This document shows, one piece after another, positions 9,115-18,415 of a stretch of 64,000 nucleotides of DNA. Source of the DNA: an uncultured Balneola sp. (GTDB lineage: Bacteria; Bacteroidota; Rhodothermia; Balneolales; Balneolaceae); assembly GCA_902529115.1 (NCBI GenBank), contig CABZVB010000006.1, positions 37,895 through 101,894 of the forward strand. Reading direction: 5' to 3'. The translations under genes were made by a program, and so were the position numbers. The notes below the pieces were generated by a model. The model did not search any database, was not told the DNA's origin, and was given only the letters and a program-made list of their open reading frames with translations. Numbering within the stretch: position 1 is the first letter of the stretch; every line of letters begins with the position of its first letter.

Positions 9115-12100
9115 TTAAAATGAAAATTGAACTCCAAGTTGTACCCTCCGAGGTTCTGCATAAAAGGTTGGATTATTATAAAAATCAATATGTGCATCTG
9201 GAATAACTCTAGCGGGTAGTGGGCGTTTAGGTAATCCTGAGTCGGAATACACATTATTTACTATCTTAGTATCGAGCAAGTTGTACACATTAAAGAAGAC
9301 TTGAAGCTGTGCATTTCCCTGAAGTTCAAAATTCTTATAAGTGTTGATATCTATGGTAAAACGATTGGGTAATCTGGCTGTGTTGCGTAAATCTCTTGTT
9401 GATGCAACCTCACCCACTAAAACGCCGGGGATATTGCGATCCGGGGTATAGGGTGTGCCTGAGGCGAAGCGGGTAAGTATATTGGTTCCCCAAGTATCAC
9501 CCGTAAAAAACATTGACCCATTGATGATATGAGTACGGTCCCAGTTTAAAGGTTGGACAATTTTTGTCAGCGTGTTGGATTGATTTGTCGAATCTATTTG
9601 ACTACCCTGAGCGAGTATTGCAAAGTATTCAGAAGCAGGATCACTATTACTCCCCTCCACTACACTAAAGGTATAATCGAGTCCAAAATTAAATCGTTGA
9701 TTAACAAACTGATTAAAGGCAAAGGTAGTCCCCAATGACTTAGAGAAATCTCTGTTGTAATAAATTCCATATGTAATAGAAGGGGCACCCGTAATTTGAG
9801 GCCTTGAAGACACATAATCACGCGTATCCTTGTAGTAGCCAGTAAGCTCAATAGCCGTACCATCAAAAATTTCTTGCTTTAAACCTAATTCATACTGAAT
9901 GGATTTTTCTGCTTCTAAATTAGGATTTCCAAATAAGCCTTGGTCACCACCGGTTTGAGAAAGTAAAATTTGACTGTTGGTATACAACCGGTCATAAGAA
10001 GGCATCTGAAAGAAATAACCGTAAGAAAAGTAAATTACCCCACCATCATTAATAGGATAGGCCACTCCAATTCTAGGACTAATTTGATATTTAACAGATG
10101 CAGCTTTCCACCAATACGCTTGACGATCTACTACCGTTAAACTTGGTTCTCCTTCGTCTTGTTGACCATTCCCATTCGTATCGGTATAAAGATTTTCTGA
10201 TTTTGTAGGAAGATAAATGTCTGGGTCTTCTGGATCAGCGGGGACGTCGGTATTAGGGTCAAAATAGTCAAATCGCAACCCTACATTGATAATAAGATTA
10301 TCATATTCGATTTTATCTTGTATATAACCACTAAAATTGCGTGGTTTTTCTGTATAACGCTGAAAACCAGGAGAATTTATTTCAGGATACCCTAATTCTA
10401 TCAATCCCCTATCAATTAAATCTTGCGGAGTTCCTTCTGGAATGGAAACCCCCTGCTGACTCAAAGGTGATAAACTTATACTCTCAAAGAAAATTTCGTC
10501 AAACTGAACGTTTACGCCTGCCTTTATAAAATGGTGTTGATTGATTTGTGAGGAAATTTCGCTTTTGATTATGTAAGAATCGGTGAATCGATTGAATCGA
10601 GAATTATTGGTTCCGTAAGTATTAAACTGGCCTGCACTCGTAATCTGATTACCATACAACAGGTTTGAAGTGCCAAATAATGGATCCGATAAATTTTCAT
10701 AGTTAAAATATCTAGGATCCCAAGGATCTTCATACAAATAGCTATTATACTCGTTATAACGGTTGGCTATATTCACAGTAATAAAAGTATTTGCGCTTGG
10801 ACTAATAGTTGTTTTGAAATTCAGCGAATAATTATTTCTAAAGGTATTGTTCATGCCATTTGGCACAAATCGATTTCCAAAGTTAAAGCCTCCGCCTTCT
10901 TCTTGAGCATAGGTCCCAATAAGATTGAATTTTAACCAACTTAATGGCTTGAATTCCAAATTCCCCTGGAAACTTTGAGTCTCAAAGCGGTTCATATTCA
11001 CCAAACTACTATCTCGAGTACCATTGTCCCGGATTTCTAAATATTCTTGCCCTTGTACAATCACTGTATCTGCTGTGTAATAGGGTAGAGATAAATCGAT
11101 ACGTTCCCCATAGAGTGTTTCATAAGTAGATAAATCAGTTCCAAGAGGTATACGATCAACATATTTTCCATGTGGTGAATAAAAGTTTCGTCCAGTTAGC
11201 CATCCTTCGTTTTGGAACTTTCGAGCAGTAGCAAAGAAGGTGAGTTTATCTCGAATTATGGGACCTGATACCGAAGCGGTGTAGTTATACATCCTATTAG
11301 GATTAAAGGTCGATAGTCCTGTTCCTATCCCATCATAGAGTTGAGGCTCATTGGTGGCTAAATAGCCACCACCCCACCCTCTAAAGGAGGCTTCAAAATT
11401 ATTATTTCCAGATTTAGTGACAACGTTTACCACCCCAGATAAGGCTTGCCCATGTTCAGCATTAAACGAACCAGATATAACTTGAAGCTCTTGGATGGAC
11501 TCATTTTCCAGGCGTAAGCCATTACTCCCATCATAGTCGTCTGTTACACGAATCCCATCCACTACATAAGAAACCTCAGTAGTACGTCCACCACGAATAT
11601 GTATACCACCATCATTCCCAACATTTACACCTGCTTGTAGTTGTATTACGTCTGTGATTTCTTGTACAGGTAATTTGGCAATTTCATCGCTGCTAACTCT
11701 AGCTTCTGAACTAGTTATATCTTTAATAACAGCCTGTCGTTCGGCCACTACAACCACTTCCTCCCCTTCAAATGACTCTAAATTGAGCTTAAAATTTTGA
11801 GTCGTAGTTAAATCTGTGCGAACTATCACATCTTGAACCACCACTTTGGCATAACCAATATATCTAGCTTCAAGTACATAGGTTCCTGGAGCCACATTTA
11901 GCATGAGATAATTCCCATCTATATCGGTTATCGCACCTTTTGTGGTCCCTTGAATACCAACGGTAGCCCCTATAAGCGGTTCATTGGTTTCGGCATCTAA
12001 TAACGTCCCTGTAATTTTACCAGATTGAGCTAAAGCATTGCCACTAAAAAATACAGCCATAAAAAGGATAAAGCACCCTAATTGCATATTCATGTATCTA

Positions 12101-12129
12101 GCTATGTTATTTGCTAAGAGTTGTCGCAT
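9115..12129 (-). CDS. TonB-dependent receptor with N-terminal CarboxypepD_reg-like domain
   Basis: An outer-membrane uptake receptor powered by TonB. After a signal peptide (AVFFSGNALAQ) comes a carboxypeptidase-regulatory-like beta-sandwich (GKITGTLLDAETNEPLIGATVGIQGTTKG). The plug domain follows (DVIQLQAGVNVGNDGGIHIRGG ... VVDGIRVTDDYDG ... SGVVNVVTKSG), then a long 22-strand-type barrel ending in GVQFSF. The open frame begins at 12159, overlapping the upstream stop. Met 12129 (MRQLLANN) starts 4 bp after that stop and is preferred. No SusD-type lipoprotein gene is adjacent, so it is not a standard SusCD pair. The substrate is unknown; LacI-type control and the CBM-like protein in the operon suggest a carbohydrate. 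Confidence 0.93.
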   Translation of the reverse strand: MRQLLANNIARYMNMQLGCFILFMAVFFSGNALAQSGKITGTLLDAETNEPLIGATVGIQGTTKGAITDIDGNYLMLNVAPGTYVLEARYIGYAKVVVQDVIVRTDLTTTQNFKLNLESFEGEEVVVVAERQAVIKDITSSEARVSSDEIAKLPVQEITDVIQLQAGVNVGNDGGIHIRGGRTTEVSYVVDGIRVTDDYDGSNGLRLENESIQELQVISGSFNAEHGQALSGVVNVVTKSGNNNFEASFRGWGGGYLATNEPQLYDGIGTGLSTFNPNRMYNYTASVSGPIIRDKLTFFATARKFQNEGWLTGRNFYSPHGKYVDRIPLGTDLSTYETLYGERIDLSLPYYTADTVIVQGQEYLEIRDNGTRDSSLVNMNRFETQSFQGNLEFKPLSWLKFNLIGTYAQEEGGGFNFGNRFVPNGMNNTFRNNYSLNFKTTISPSANTFITVNIANRYNEYNSYLYEDPWDPRYFNYENLSDPLFGTSNLLYGNQITSAGQFNTYGTNNSRFNRFTDSYIIKSEISSQINQHHFIKAGVNVQFDEIFFESISLSPLSQQGVSIPEGTPQDLIDRGLIELGYPEINSPGFQRYTEKPRNFSGYIQDKIEYDNLIINVGLRFDYFDPNTDVPADPEDPDIYLPTKSENLYTDTNGNGQQDEGEPSLTVVDRQAYWWKAASVKYQISPRIGVAYPINDGGVIYFSYGYFFQMPSYDRLYTNSQILLSQTGGDQGLFGNPNLEAEKSIQYELGLKQEIFDGTAIELTGYYKDTRDYVSSRPQITGAPSITYGIYYNRDFSKSLGTTFAFNQFVNQRFNFGLDYTFSVVEGSNSDPASEYFAILAQGSQIDSTNQSNTLTKIVQPLNWDRTHIINGSMFFTGDTWGTNILTRFASGTPYTPDRNIPGVLVGEVASTRDLRNTARLPNRFTIDINTYKNFELQGNAQLQVFFNVYNLLDTKIVNNVYSDSGLPKRPLPARVIPDAHIDFYNNPTFYAEPRRVQLGVQFSF

Positions 12130-12133
12130 ACAA

Positions 12134-13813
12134 TTAGATTTCAATGCTAATTTCTTCAAGACGTTCCAAATCTATAAACGCATTATGCTTTTTCTTTACT
12201 TGCGCAATCAATTCAGCCCTAGCTTCTCTAAATTTTTCTTGTAACAGAATTTTTTCAACCTCTTCTTTAGCTTCTTCGAATCGTAGTGAACGAGCTTCGA
12301 CAAAATCTAAACACTTATATACATGGTACTCGTTAGCCTGATAGGCTATTGGGCGGGTTATGTAGTCCAGTTCTAGGCGTTGCAACTCCTTTCCTAAATG
12401 TCCTAGAGTAGCCCATTGCCGGTAATTCATGACCCCATCAACCATTAAATCCTCGTTAGATTCTGTATACTGCTGTACCATTTCGGTAAATGCTTTGCCT
12501 TGTTGGAGTGAAGTATATATTTGCTGAGCTTTTTCCAGCGAAGAAACCACAATACGTTGCAGAAGAACTTTTTTTGGCTGAATAAATCGGTCAGAATTCG
12601 CTTCAAATGCGGTATATAACTCAGCCGGACTGAACTCGATTGATTTTTCAATTTCACTCTCAACTTCACGAGCTAAGGCATTTAAATAGGTTTGTTGAAT
12701 AGACGCCTGAACCTCCGGCTGGGATGGAATTCCCGCATCATGTGCTTTTTTATTCATGTAGGACCGGTACGCTATGCCACTCAAAACAGCTTCCAAATGA
12801 TCCTCCGAAGAAATATCTTCAAGATATTCCAAAGGGGTTATTTGCCACTCAGCCGCCCAATCTTCTAAAGTCAAAAGACCATATTGATGTCTTAAAATAG
12901 GTTTGTCCCGCTTCCAGTCTTGTGGCGTTATGAGCTCAATACCTTGCTCTCTACCCTGTTGCCCTTTAATCTCTTTCAAAAGGTCAGCCATGAATTCCTG
13001 ATTTATCGAAACCGAGTTCATAAAATCCTCAAAATGCTTTCGTTCATGCAATTCTTCCAATTTTTTACGAGCATATTGTTCTAACTCTGGCAGTTGTCGT
13101 TGGAAATCAGCCTCAGTTAGTATAGGATTTTGTACCCGGTCAGTCACTTTAATTATGCTAAAACCTTGGGCTGTTTGTATTGGTCCAACAATACTACCTG
13201 GAGGGTTTGTAAATGCCGCATCTTCAAAAGAAATGTCCATTTCATCGGTGCTAAAAAAACCAACATCTCCCCCATTTTTCTGCAAATAAGGTGTCTCAAA
13301 CACCTCTTTAGCAAGTTCTTCAAAGGATTCCCCAGTCTCTAGTCGTGCTAATAGTAGTTCACTTTCTTCGCGAGTTTCTGCATACAGATGTGACGCTCTT
13401 ACTTTGGTGTTAAATCGCACAAAATACTCACGCAGATCAGACTCATTTACCTTTAGCTCATTCAACAATAGCTGACGCTTGAATTCATCAGTCAAAACTC
13501 GTGCCTTAATTCTAGGCTTCAAAAATGCTAATTCTTCTTGTTCATCTAAACCTAGATCCATGGCGTGCACTGCCAATACATAGATACTGAATTCGGAATC
13601 TAATACCGCTTTTCTGGTTAATAGATTTGGTGTAATTGCTTGGCCAGTCCTATAATATAACTCCTTGAAACTAGTAAGAAAGTGAGTCTCAGACACCGCA
13701 TAACCGTCAATTTCAGCCAAAACTGTTTCTGATTCTTCGTTTATCGATGAAGTACACTGGCTCAGTAAAAAACAACTAAAAATTCCCGAGAATAAAAAAC
13801 GACTAAACTTCAC
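12134..13813 (-). CDS. parvulin-type peptidyl-prolyl isomerase lipoprotein
   Basis: A 559-residue periplasmic PPIase/chaperone of the SurA/PrsA/PpiC type, predicted to be a lipoprotein (FSCFLLSQC, Cys20). An N-terminal SurA-like helical region is followed by a PpiC domain at about residues 130-220 (VRASHLYAETREESELLLARLETGESFEELAKE ... GGDVGFFSTDEM). A second, divergent parvulin-like segment lies at about residues 415-500 (KKVLLQRIVVSSLEKAQQIYTSLQQGKAF). The start is GTG at 13813: an in-frame TAA occurs four codons upstream. As first gene of the operon, about 27 bp below a sigma-70-like -10 element, it may fold the receptor, the PorV-like barrel or the large secreted proteins in transit. That role is inferred. 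Confidence 0.88.
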   Translation of the reverse strand: MKFSRFLFSGIFSCFLLSQCTSSINEESETVLAEIDGYAVSETHFLTSFKELYYRTGQAITPNLLTRKAVLDSEFSIYVLAVHAMDLGLDEQEELAFLKPRIKARVLTDEFKRQLLLNELKVNESDLREYFVRFNTKVRASHLYAETREESELLLARLETGESFEELAKEVFETPYLQKNGGDVGFFSTDEMDISFEDAAFTNPPGSIVGPIQTAQGFSIIKVTDRVQNPILTEADFQRQLPELEQYARKKLEELHERKHFEDFMNSVSINQEFMADLLKEIKGQQGREQGIELITPQDWKRDKPILRHQYGLLTLEDWAAEWQITPLEYLEDISSEDHLEAVLSGIAYRSYMNKKAHDAGIPSQPEVQASIQQTYLNALAREVESEIEKSIEFSPAELYTAFEANSDRFIQPKKVLLQRIVVSSLEKAQQIYTSLQQGKAFTEMVQQYTESNEDLMVDGVMNYRQWATLGHLGKELQRLELDYITRPIAYQANEYHVYKCLDFVEARSLRFEEAKEEVEKILLQEKFREARAELIAQVKKKHNAFIDLERLEEISIEI

Positions 13814-13840
13814 ACTATAATATTATTTGGTTACCGTGAT

Positions 13841-13869
13841 ATAATACTGAAAGCGCTTACATCATTCAA
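13841..13869 (-). promoter_or_regulatory. sigma-70-like promoter of the five-gene operon
   Basis: Read on the minus strand, TTGAAT (13869-13864) and TATTAT (13846-13841) are separated by exactly 17 bp. The -10 lies about 27 bp before the GTG start of the parvulin gene. The spacer contains a LacI-type operator, so repressor binding would block RNA polymerase directly. No other good promoter-like sequence was seen in 13814-14020. Confidence 0.6.
13848..13861 (-). promoter_or_regulatory. LacI-type operator
   Basis: TGAAAGCGCTTACA is a 14-bp near-palindrome (6 of 7 positions match between arms) with the central AAGCGCTT typical of LacI/CcpA/MalR-class operators. It sits inside the promoter spacer of the operon. 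A matching site (TGCAAGCGCTTCCA) lies at 46433-46446 upstream of the other TonB receptor, so the shared form is TGNAAGCGCTTNCA. Confidence 0.7.
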
Positions 13870-14020
13870 GCCAAATTTCAATTAAAAAAAATTTAAAAAG
13901 CACTTTTTTCACCACCAAATAGACAGATAGATAAATTCTAATGAAAGAGCTTACATTTTCTACGACTCCCTTTGAGAAAATAGTGGGCCATAAGAACTTC
14001 CCAAGTCAATGCTAAAATTT

Positions 14021-15238
14021 CTAACCCTTGCTGTAGTTACGAATAATGTACTTGTTTAAAATTGCCCGAAACTCTTCTCCAATATGATCTCCCTTAAGGG
14101 TAGTATAATGTCCCCCATCTATATAAACTGGGGCTTTGGGTTCCTCAAAAGTTCCGGGAAGTGATATCCCAATATTGGCTGCTTTTGACTCACCAGGGCC
14201 ATTTACCACACAGCCCATCACGGCTACTTCCATCTCCTCCACACCAGGATAGACCTCCTTCCAAATAGGCATTGACTCTTTAATATATTCTTGAATTTCT
14301 TCGGCTAGCTCTTGAAAGTATGTGCTCTTTGTTCTGCCACAACCTGGACATGCCGTTACTTGTGGGGTAAAACTACGTATGTGAAGAGATTGTAGAATTT
14401 GTTGGGCAACATTAACCTCTAAACTTCGATTTGCTCCTGGAGCTGGTGTAAGTGATACCCGGATAGTGTCACCAATTCCTTGCTGTAAGATAACTGAAAG
14501 TGCTGCTGCACTGGCTACCATTCCTTTCATTCCCATCCCTGCCTCGGTTAATCCCACATGTAGTGGATATGCAATTTCTTTTGATAGTCTAGAATATACT
14601 TCAATAACATCTTGAACCCCTGACATTTTGCAAGAGATAATTATTTTATCAGAAGCTAGTCCTACATCTTCTGCGAGTTGAGATGATCGAACTGCACTTT
14701 CCACCATAGTCTGAAACATAACTTCTTTTGCCGACTTTGGAACAGGCAATTGATTATTTTGGTCCATTTTTTCAACAAGTAATTGCTGGTCTAGTGAACC
14801 CCAATTAACCCCAATACGAACTGGTTTATTATATTTGATCGCTTGTTTAACTATAGTAGCAAAATTTTTATCACGTGTTTTGGTACCTGTATTTCCAGGA
14901 TTTATACGGTATTTTGATAAAGACTGGGCCATATCAGGATATTTACTAAGTAAAACATGTCCATTGTAATGGAAATCTCCAATCAATGGAACCATCACCC
15001 CTCTGTTTATTAAACCCTCTTTTATATATGGTACCGCTTTTGCAGCAGCATCATTATTAACGGTAAGTCGAACTAATTCAGAACCAGCTAAGTGTAGCTG
15101 ATCTACTTGCTCAATGGTCGCCTCGATGTCAGCAGTATCGGTGTTGGTCATGGACTGTACTACAATGGGGGCGCCACCGCCAACGGGAATATTACCAACC
15201 ATTACTTGTGTGGAATTTCTTCTTTTATTAGGCTGCAT
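14021..15238 (-). CDS. ispG: 4-hydroxy-3-methylbut-2-en-1-yl diphosphate synthase
   Basis: Iron-sulfur enzyme of the MEP isoprenoid pathway. It converts 2-C-methyl-D-erythritol 2,4-cyclodiphosphate to hydroxymethylbutenyl diphosphate. The N-terminal TIM-barrel half starts with [20 protein letters not shown]. The C-terminal half supplies the [4Fe-4S] ligands, Cys297 and Cys300 (TACPGCGR) and Cys343 ([10 protein letters not shown]), with the conserved Glu350. At 405 residues it is of normal length for the short bacterial form. The stop-to-start gap from the upstream rhomboid gene is 1 bp, so the two are probably cotranscribed. A carotenoid-type oxidoreductase lies further upstream in the same run, consistent with isoprenoid use. 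Confidence 0.97.
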   Translation of the reverse strand: MQPNKRRNSTQVMVGNIPVGGGAPIVVQSMTNTDTADIEATIEQVDQLHLAGSELVRLTVNNDAAAKAVPYIKEGLINRGVMVPLIGDFHYNGHVLLSKYPDMAQSLSKYRINPGNTGTKTRDKNFATIVKQAIKYNKPVRIGVNWGSLDQQLLVEKMDQNNQLPVPKSAKEVMFQTMVESAVRSSQLAEDVGLASDKIIISCKMSGVQDVIEVYSRLSKEIAYPLHVGLTEAGMGMKGMVASAAALSVILQQGIGDTIRVSLTPAPGANRSLEVNVAQQILQSLHIRSFTPQVTACPGCGRTKSTYFQELAEEIQEYIKESMPIWKEVYPGVEEMEVAVMGCVVNGPGESKAANIGISLPGTFEEPKAPVYIDGGHYTTLKGDHIGEEFRAILNKYIIRNYSKG

Positions 15239-15239
15239 A

Positions 15240-16220
15240 TTATGGTTCTTTTCGCTTACTCAATTCAAATAAGGTCTTTTTTTCCTGCTTGCTAAGTGCG
15301 TTATAACCGTTTTTAGATATCTTATCCAAAATAGTGTCTAATTCACTCTGTTCTACTTCTTCTAAAATTTCTGCGTCACTAACACCAGCTATGTTAGAGG
15401 CAGTACCTCGACGCGTTCCTGTGCGCCTTCTGTTAGGTTGAGTTTGATTGGACCCCCAAGAATACATAGAAGATTTGACACCGCTTCCAGTTTTTTTTGT
15501 CTTTCCACTGCCATTGAACAAAGCAAACATAGGTGAAAGTATCTTGGAAAGGTAAGTGGTATATAGATAGTAGAAATATCTAGGAATCAAACTCAAGTCT
15601 CCCCCTTTTTGGCGGAATTTCATTAACCCATAACCGCCTAAAGCACCACCTAAATGAACGAATCGTGCTACATTACCTCCCGAGTTTAATAATAAAACAT
15701 CAAGTGCTATAATACCGGTCACTACATATCTGGCCTCCAAGGGTGGTAACAGTAACAACATTATTGGCGTTCGGGGATAGAGCATAGCAAAAGCCACCAT
15801 TACTCCATATACTGCACCAGAGGCACCGATTACTGGATTAGGTACTCCTAAAAGGCTTACGATCACGTCTAAAAGGGCGCCAATTAACCCGGCACCAAAA
15901 TAAATACTTAAAAAGCTGTGAGCTCCAATAGTTTCTTCCACCGGTCGCCCCATCCACCACAGCCAGAGCATGTTAAAGATGAAATGAAACGGATTTAACA
16001 GCGAGTGAGTAAACATATAGGTAAACAACCTCCATGGTTGAGTAACCACTGTAATAGGATCAGGAACAAAAGCAAACCACTGAATCAGTGAGATACCAAA
16101 AAAAGAGCTAAGTATTTGGGCAAAAAATATAGCGGTATTAATCCCAATAATGGCTCTTATGGCTACAGGCATAGCCAAGAATCCCCTTTTTATTGATGAA
16201 CCAAACGAATCGTATGCCAT
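15240..16220 (-). CDS. rhomboid-family intramembrane serine protease with C-terminal extension
   Basis: Six-helix rhomboid core at about residues 20-205. The catalytic dyad is visible as Ser134 ([10 protein letters not shown]) and His189 (RFVHLGG), and the helix-2 signature as [14 protein letters not shown] soluble tail of about 115 residues follows (basic [10 protein letters not shown], then [21 protein letters not shown]), a motif common at the C-terminus of Bacteroidota rhomboids. It is adjacent to a second rhomboid gene (32-bp gap) and to ispG (1-bp gap). Substrates cannot be read from sequence. Confidence 0.93.
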   Translation of the reverse strand: MAYDSFGSSIKRGFLAMPVAIRAIIGINTAIFFAQILSSFFGISLIQWFAFVPDPITVVTQPWRLFTYMFTHSLLNPFHFIFNMLWLWWMGRPVEETIGAHSFLSIYFGAGLIGALLDVIVSLLGVPNPVIGASGAVYGVMVAFAMLYPRTPIMLLLLPPLEARYVVTGIIALDVLLLNSGGNVARFVHLGGALGGYGLMKFRQKGGDLSLIPRYFYYLYTTYLSKILSPMFALFNGSGKTKKTGSGVKSSMYSWGSNQTQPNRRRTGTRRGTASNIAGVSDAEILEEVEQSELDTILDKISKNGYNALSKQEKKTLFELSKRKEP

Positions 16221-16252
16221 GGTTAGAAAGAAGTGTTTATAAGAAGCTAATT

Positions 16253-16879
16253 TTACAGTGCAGGTCGCTTAATTTTCCAATATCTTATAAGTATAAATCC
16301 AACAAATAAGCCACCCAAGTGAGCAAAATGAGCGATACCACTATCGGGTCTAGTTAAACCGGATAACAGTTCTATAGCCCCATAAATTCCAACAAAATAT
16401 TTAGCCTTTATAGGTATGGGAGGAAATAATAGGATGATATACTGATTGGGAAACATCATTCCGAATGCTAATAAAATTCCGAAAACGGCGCCTGAAGCTC
16501 CGATAGTGTAAGTGAAATAGCCACTCACTATCATATGAATAATAGCAGCCCCCATCCCAGTAAGTATATAATAAGTAATAAATCGCCGTGTACCCCATAG
16601 ATGCTCTATAGATTGGCCAAAAATCCACAAAGCCAACAGGTTAAAGAATAAATGCCCCATATCGGCATGTAAAAACATGTAGCTGAATAACTGCCAAGGC
16701 ATAAAACCATTTCCAATTGACCAAAGCGCGAAATTTTGAGCTAAGACGGCGCCCAAGGTTGTCCAGGCGCCAGTAAATATACTCTTGGTAACTAAAAATA
16801 CGATTGCATTTGCAATAAGCAGATATTTAATTGCAGGTGGAAATATTGAAAAACGTGTGTTGGGTTGAAATTGGTCCAA
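16253..16879 (-). CDS. rhomboid-family intramembrane serine protease
   Basis: A compact 208-residue rhomboid. It shows Ser129 (TIGASGAVFG), His187 (HFAHLGG) and the helix-2 motif HLFFNLLALWIFG, so both dyad residues are present. It lacks the C-terminal extension of its neighbour. The two are homologous but quite diverged, so this is an old duplication or a conserved pair. It starts 12 bp after the stop of the upstream oxidoreductase gene. Confidence 0.94.
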   Translation of the reverse strand: MDQFQPNTRFSIFPPAIKYLLIANAIVFLVTKSIFTGAWTTLGAVLAQNFALWSIGNGFMPWQLFSYMFLHADMGHLFFNLLALWIFGQSIEHLWGTRRFITYYILTGMGAAIIHMIVSGYFTYTIGASGAVFGILLAFGMMFPNQYIILLFPPIPIKAKYFVGIYGAIELLSGLTRPDSGIAHFAHLGGLFVGFILIRYWKIKRPAL

Positions 16880-16891
16880 AATTAAATTCCT

Positions 16892-18415
16892 TTATTTGAA
16901 GTCCTTTATTATACGATAATATACGTTAATACCACTTAAAGTTACCCCAGGAATTCCCTGTCCTGGATAGGTTGTGTCCCCAACCAAATACATCCCCTTG
17001 AAAGGAGTAACGGGTGGGGTCCAATCCCAAACAGCCCGCCTCATTGATTGAGGTATACCTCCCACTCGCCCTTTTTTTCGATATACCCACTTTTCCCATG
17101 TTCTTGGGGTAGCAGCGTCTAAATGAAGAAACTCAGCGATATTTGCACCAGGAAGGCGTTTTTGCAACTGCTCAACCAGATACTGCTGCACCTCTAACTT
17201 CTTTTTGTCGTGGGAATCTTGGTCTAATGCCAGCCACTTCTCCGGTAAACAATGTGTGCTAATATTGAGTACCCTATAACCTTTAGACGCACGCTGGATA
17301 TCCCCACGCATAGATATAGACACAAAAAAAGATTGAGCAATCCATTCAGAGTAAGGATGCCTTGCAGGTAGGTGAAACTGATGGTGTAAGGATAACTCAT
17401 CGTCTAAGGTATCACTTAAAACAATACCAATGGAAAAAGCTCCCCATGCATCGGTATACTTGGCAGATTCTTTGTTAAAATAGTCCTGCATTACACCAGT
17501 GGTCACATCCGGCATATTCCAAAGTGGTATATTAGAAATCACAATAGGCGCCTGTACCTCCAATCCCTTGTCGGTGGCAATTCGATATCCCTCTTTAACC
17601 TGGTCAACTTGTACAACCTTTTGTTTATTTAGCCACTGACCATTATAAGACTCTAGATGGTCTAGACATTTAAAAACCATTTCAATTAAACCACCCGGCA
17701 CATAAAAATTACTAGAATTCGGATAACAAATAGCCGGTGCACCAAAGATAAATGGGGTTTGACTAGCTACCGCTTGAGCTGTTATGATTAATTGTTCATC
17801 CAAAAAGCGAAAAAATTGATCATTGCTAATTCCACAAGATTCAGCCACTTGCGATACAGATCGATTCATATAAGGTAAAATGACAAGATCTTTTAAAGAA
17901 TTACTGGTAACTAAACGTAGAAGGTCTAGGGGCTTACTAGGTGGAAAAAAGGTATTTTTTAACGAAATATTCCAAACTCTATCGGCAACATACATTGCCT
18001 TATCCCAAAACCTTTGTTGCGCTTTGTCTTGACCAAAGTGACTCATACAATGATCTACCCAATCGCGCTTTTCTTTCATTCGGATGATAGGTTTTTGATT
18101 TTCTAACCAAACCGACATAGATGGGTTTAGTTCTATTCTTGGTATGCACATACCTGTGTGATCTTCCAAGAATTTCATGGGTTGGCCGTCATCAAACCCA
18201 ATTAGTGTAGTCGCACCAGATTCAAAAACATAGCCTTTTCTGGTATATGAGGAACTACAACCGCCAGGATGTAATCCTGCTTCAAGGACTAGTACTTTTT
18301 TTCCATCTGTACTAAGTAGACTCGCTGCTGATAAACCACCCATGCCCGAACCTATAACCACAACATCCCATTGCTTAGAAAGGCCTTCACTACTGCGGGT
18401 TCGAGTGATTCTCAT
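16892..18415 (-). CDS. FAD-dependent phytoene-desaturase/carotenoid-isomerase-type oxidoreductase
   Basis: A 507-residue CrtI/CrtISO-family flavoprotein. The N-terminal Rossmann motif VVIGSGMGGLSA (residues 20-30) and LEAGLHPGGCSSSY bind FAD. The C-terminal signature GMYLVGDTTYPGQGIPGVTLSG completes the FAD site. Family members desaturate or isomerise carotenoids, and related enzymes act on retinol or other lipids, so the precise substrate is open. The ATG overlaps the upstream ATP-grasp gene by 26 bp, implying translational coupling. ispG lies downstream on the same strand. Confidence 0.88.
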   Translation of the reverse strand: MRITRTRSSEGLSKQWDVVVIGSGMGGLSAASLLSTDGKKVLVLEAGLHPGGCSSSYTRKGYVFESGATTLIGFDDGQPMKFLEDHTGMCIPRIELNPSMSVWLENQKPIIRMKEKRDWVDHCMSHFGQDKAQQRFWDKAMYVADRVWNISLKNTFFPPSKPLDLLRLVTSNSLKDLVILPYMNRSVSQVAESCGISNDQFFRFLDEQLIITAQAVASQTPFIFGAPAICYPNSSNFYVPGGLIEMVFKCLDHLESYNGQWLNKQKVVQVDQVKEGYRIATDKGLEVQAPIVISNIPLWNMPDVTTGVMQDYFNKESAKYTDAWGAFSIGIVLSDTLDDELSLHHQFHLPARHPYSEWIAQSFFVSISMRGDIQRASKGYRVLNISTHCLPEKWLALDQDSHDKKKLEVQQYLVEQLQKRLPGANIAEFLHLDAATPRTWEKWVYRKKGRVGGIPQSMRRAVWDWTPPVTPFKGMYLVGDTTYPGQGIPGVTLSGINVYYRIIKDFK

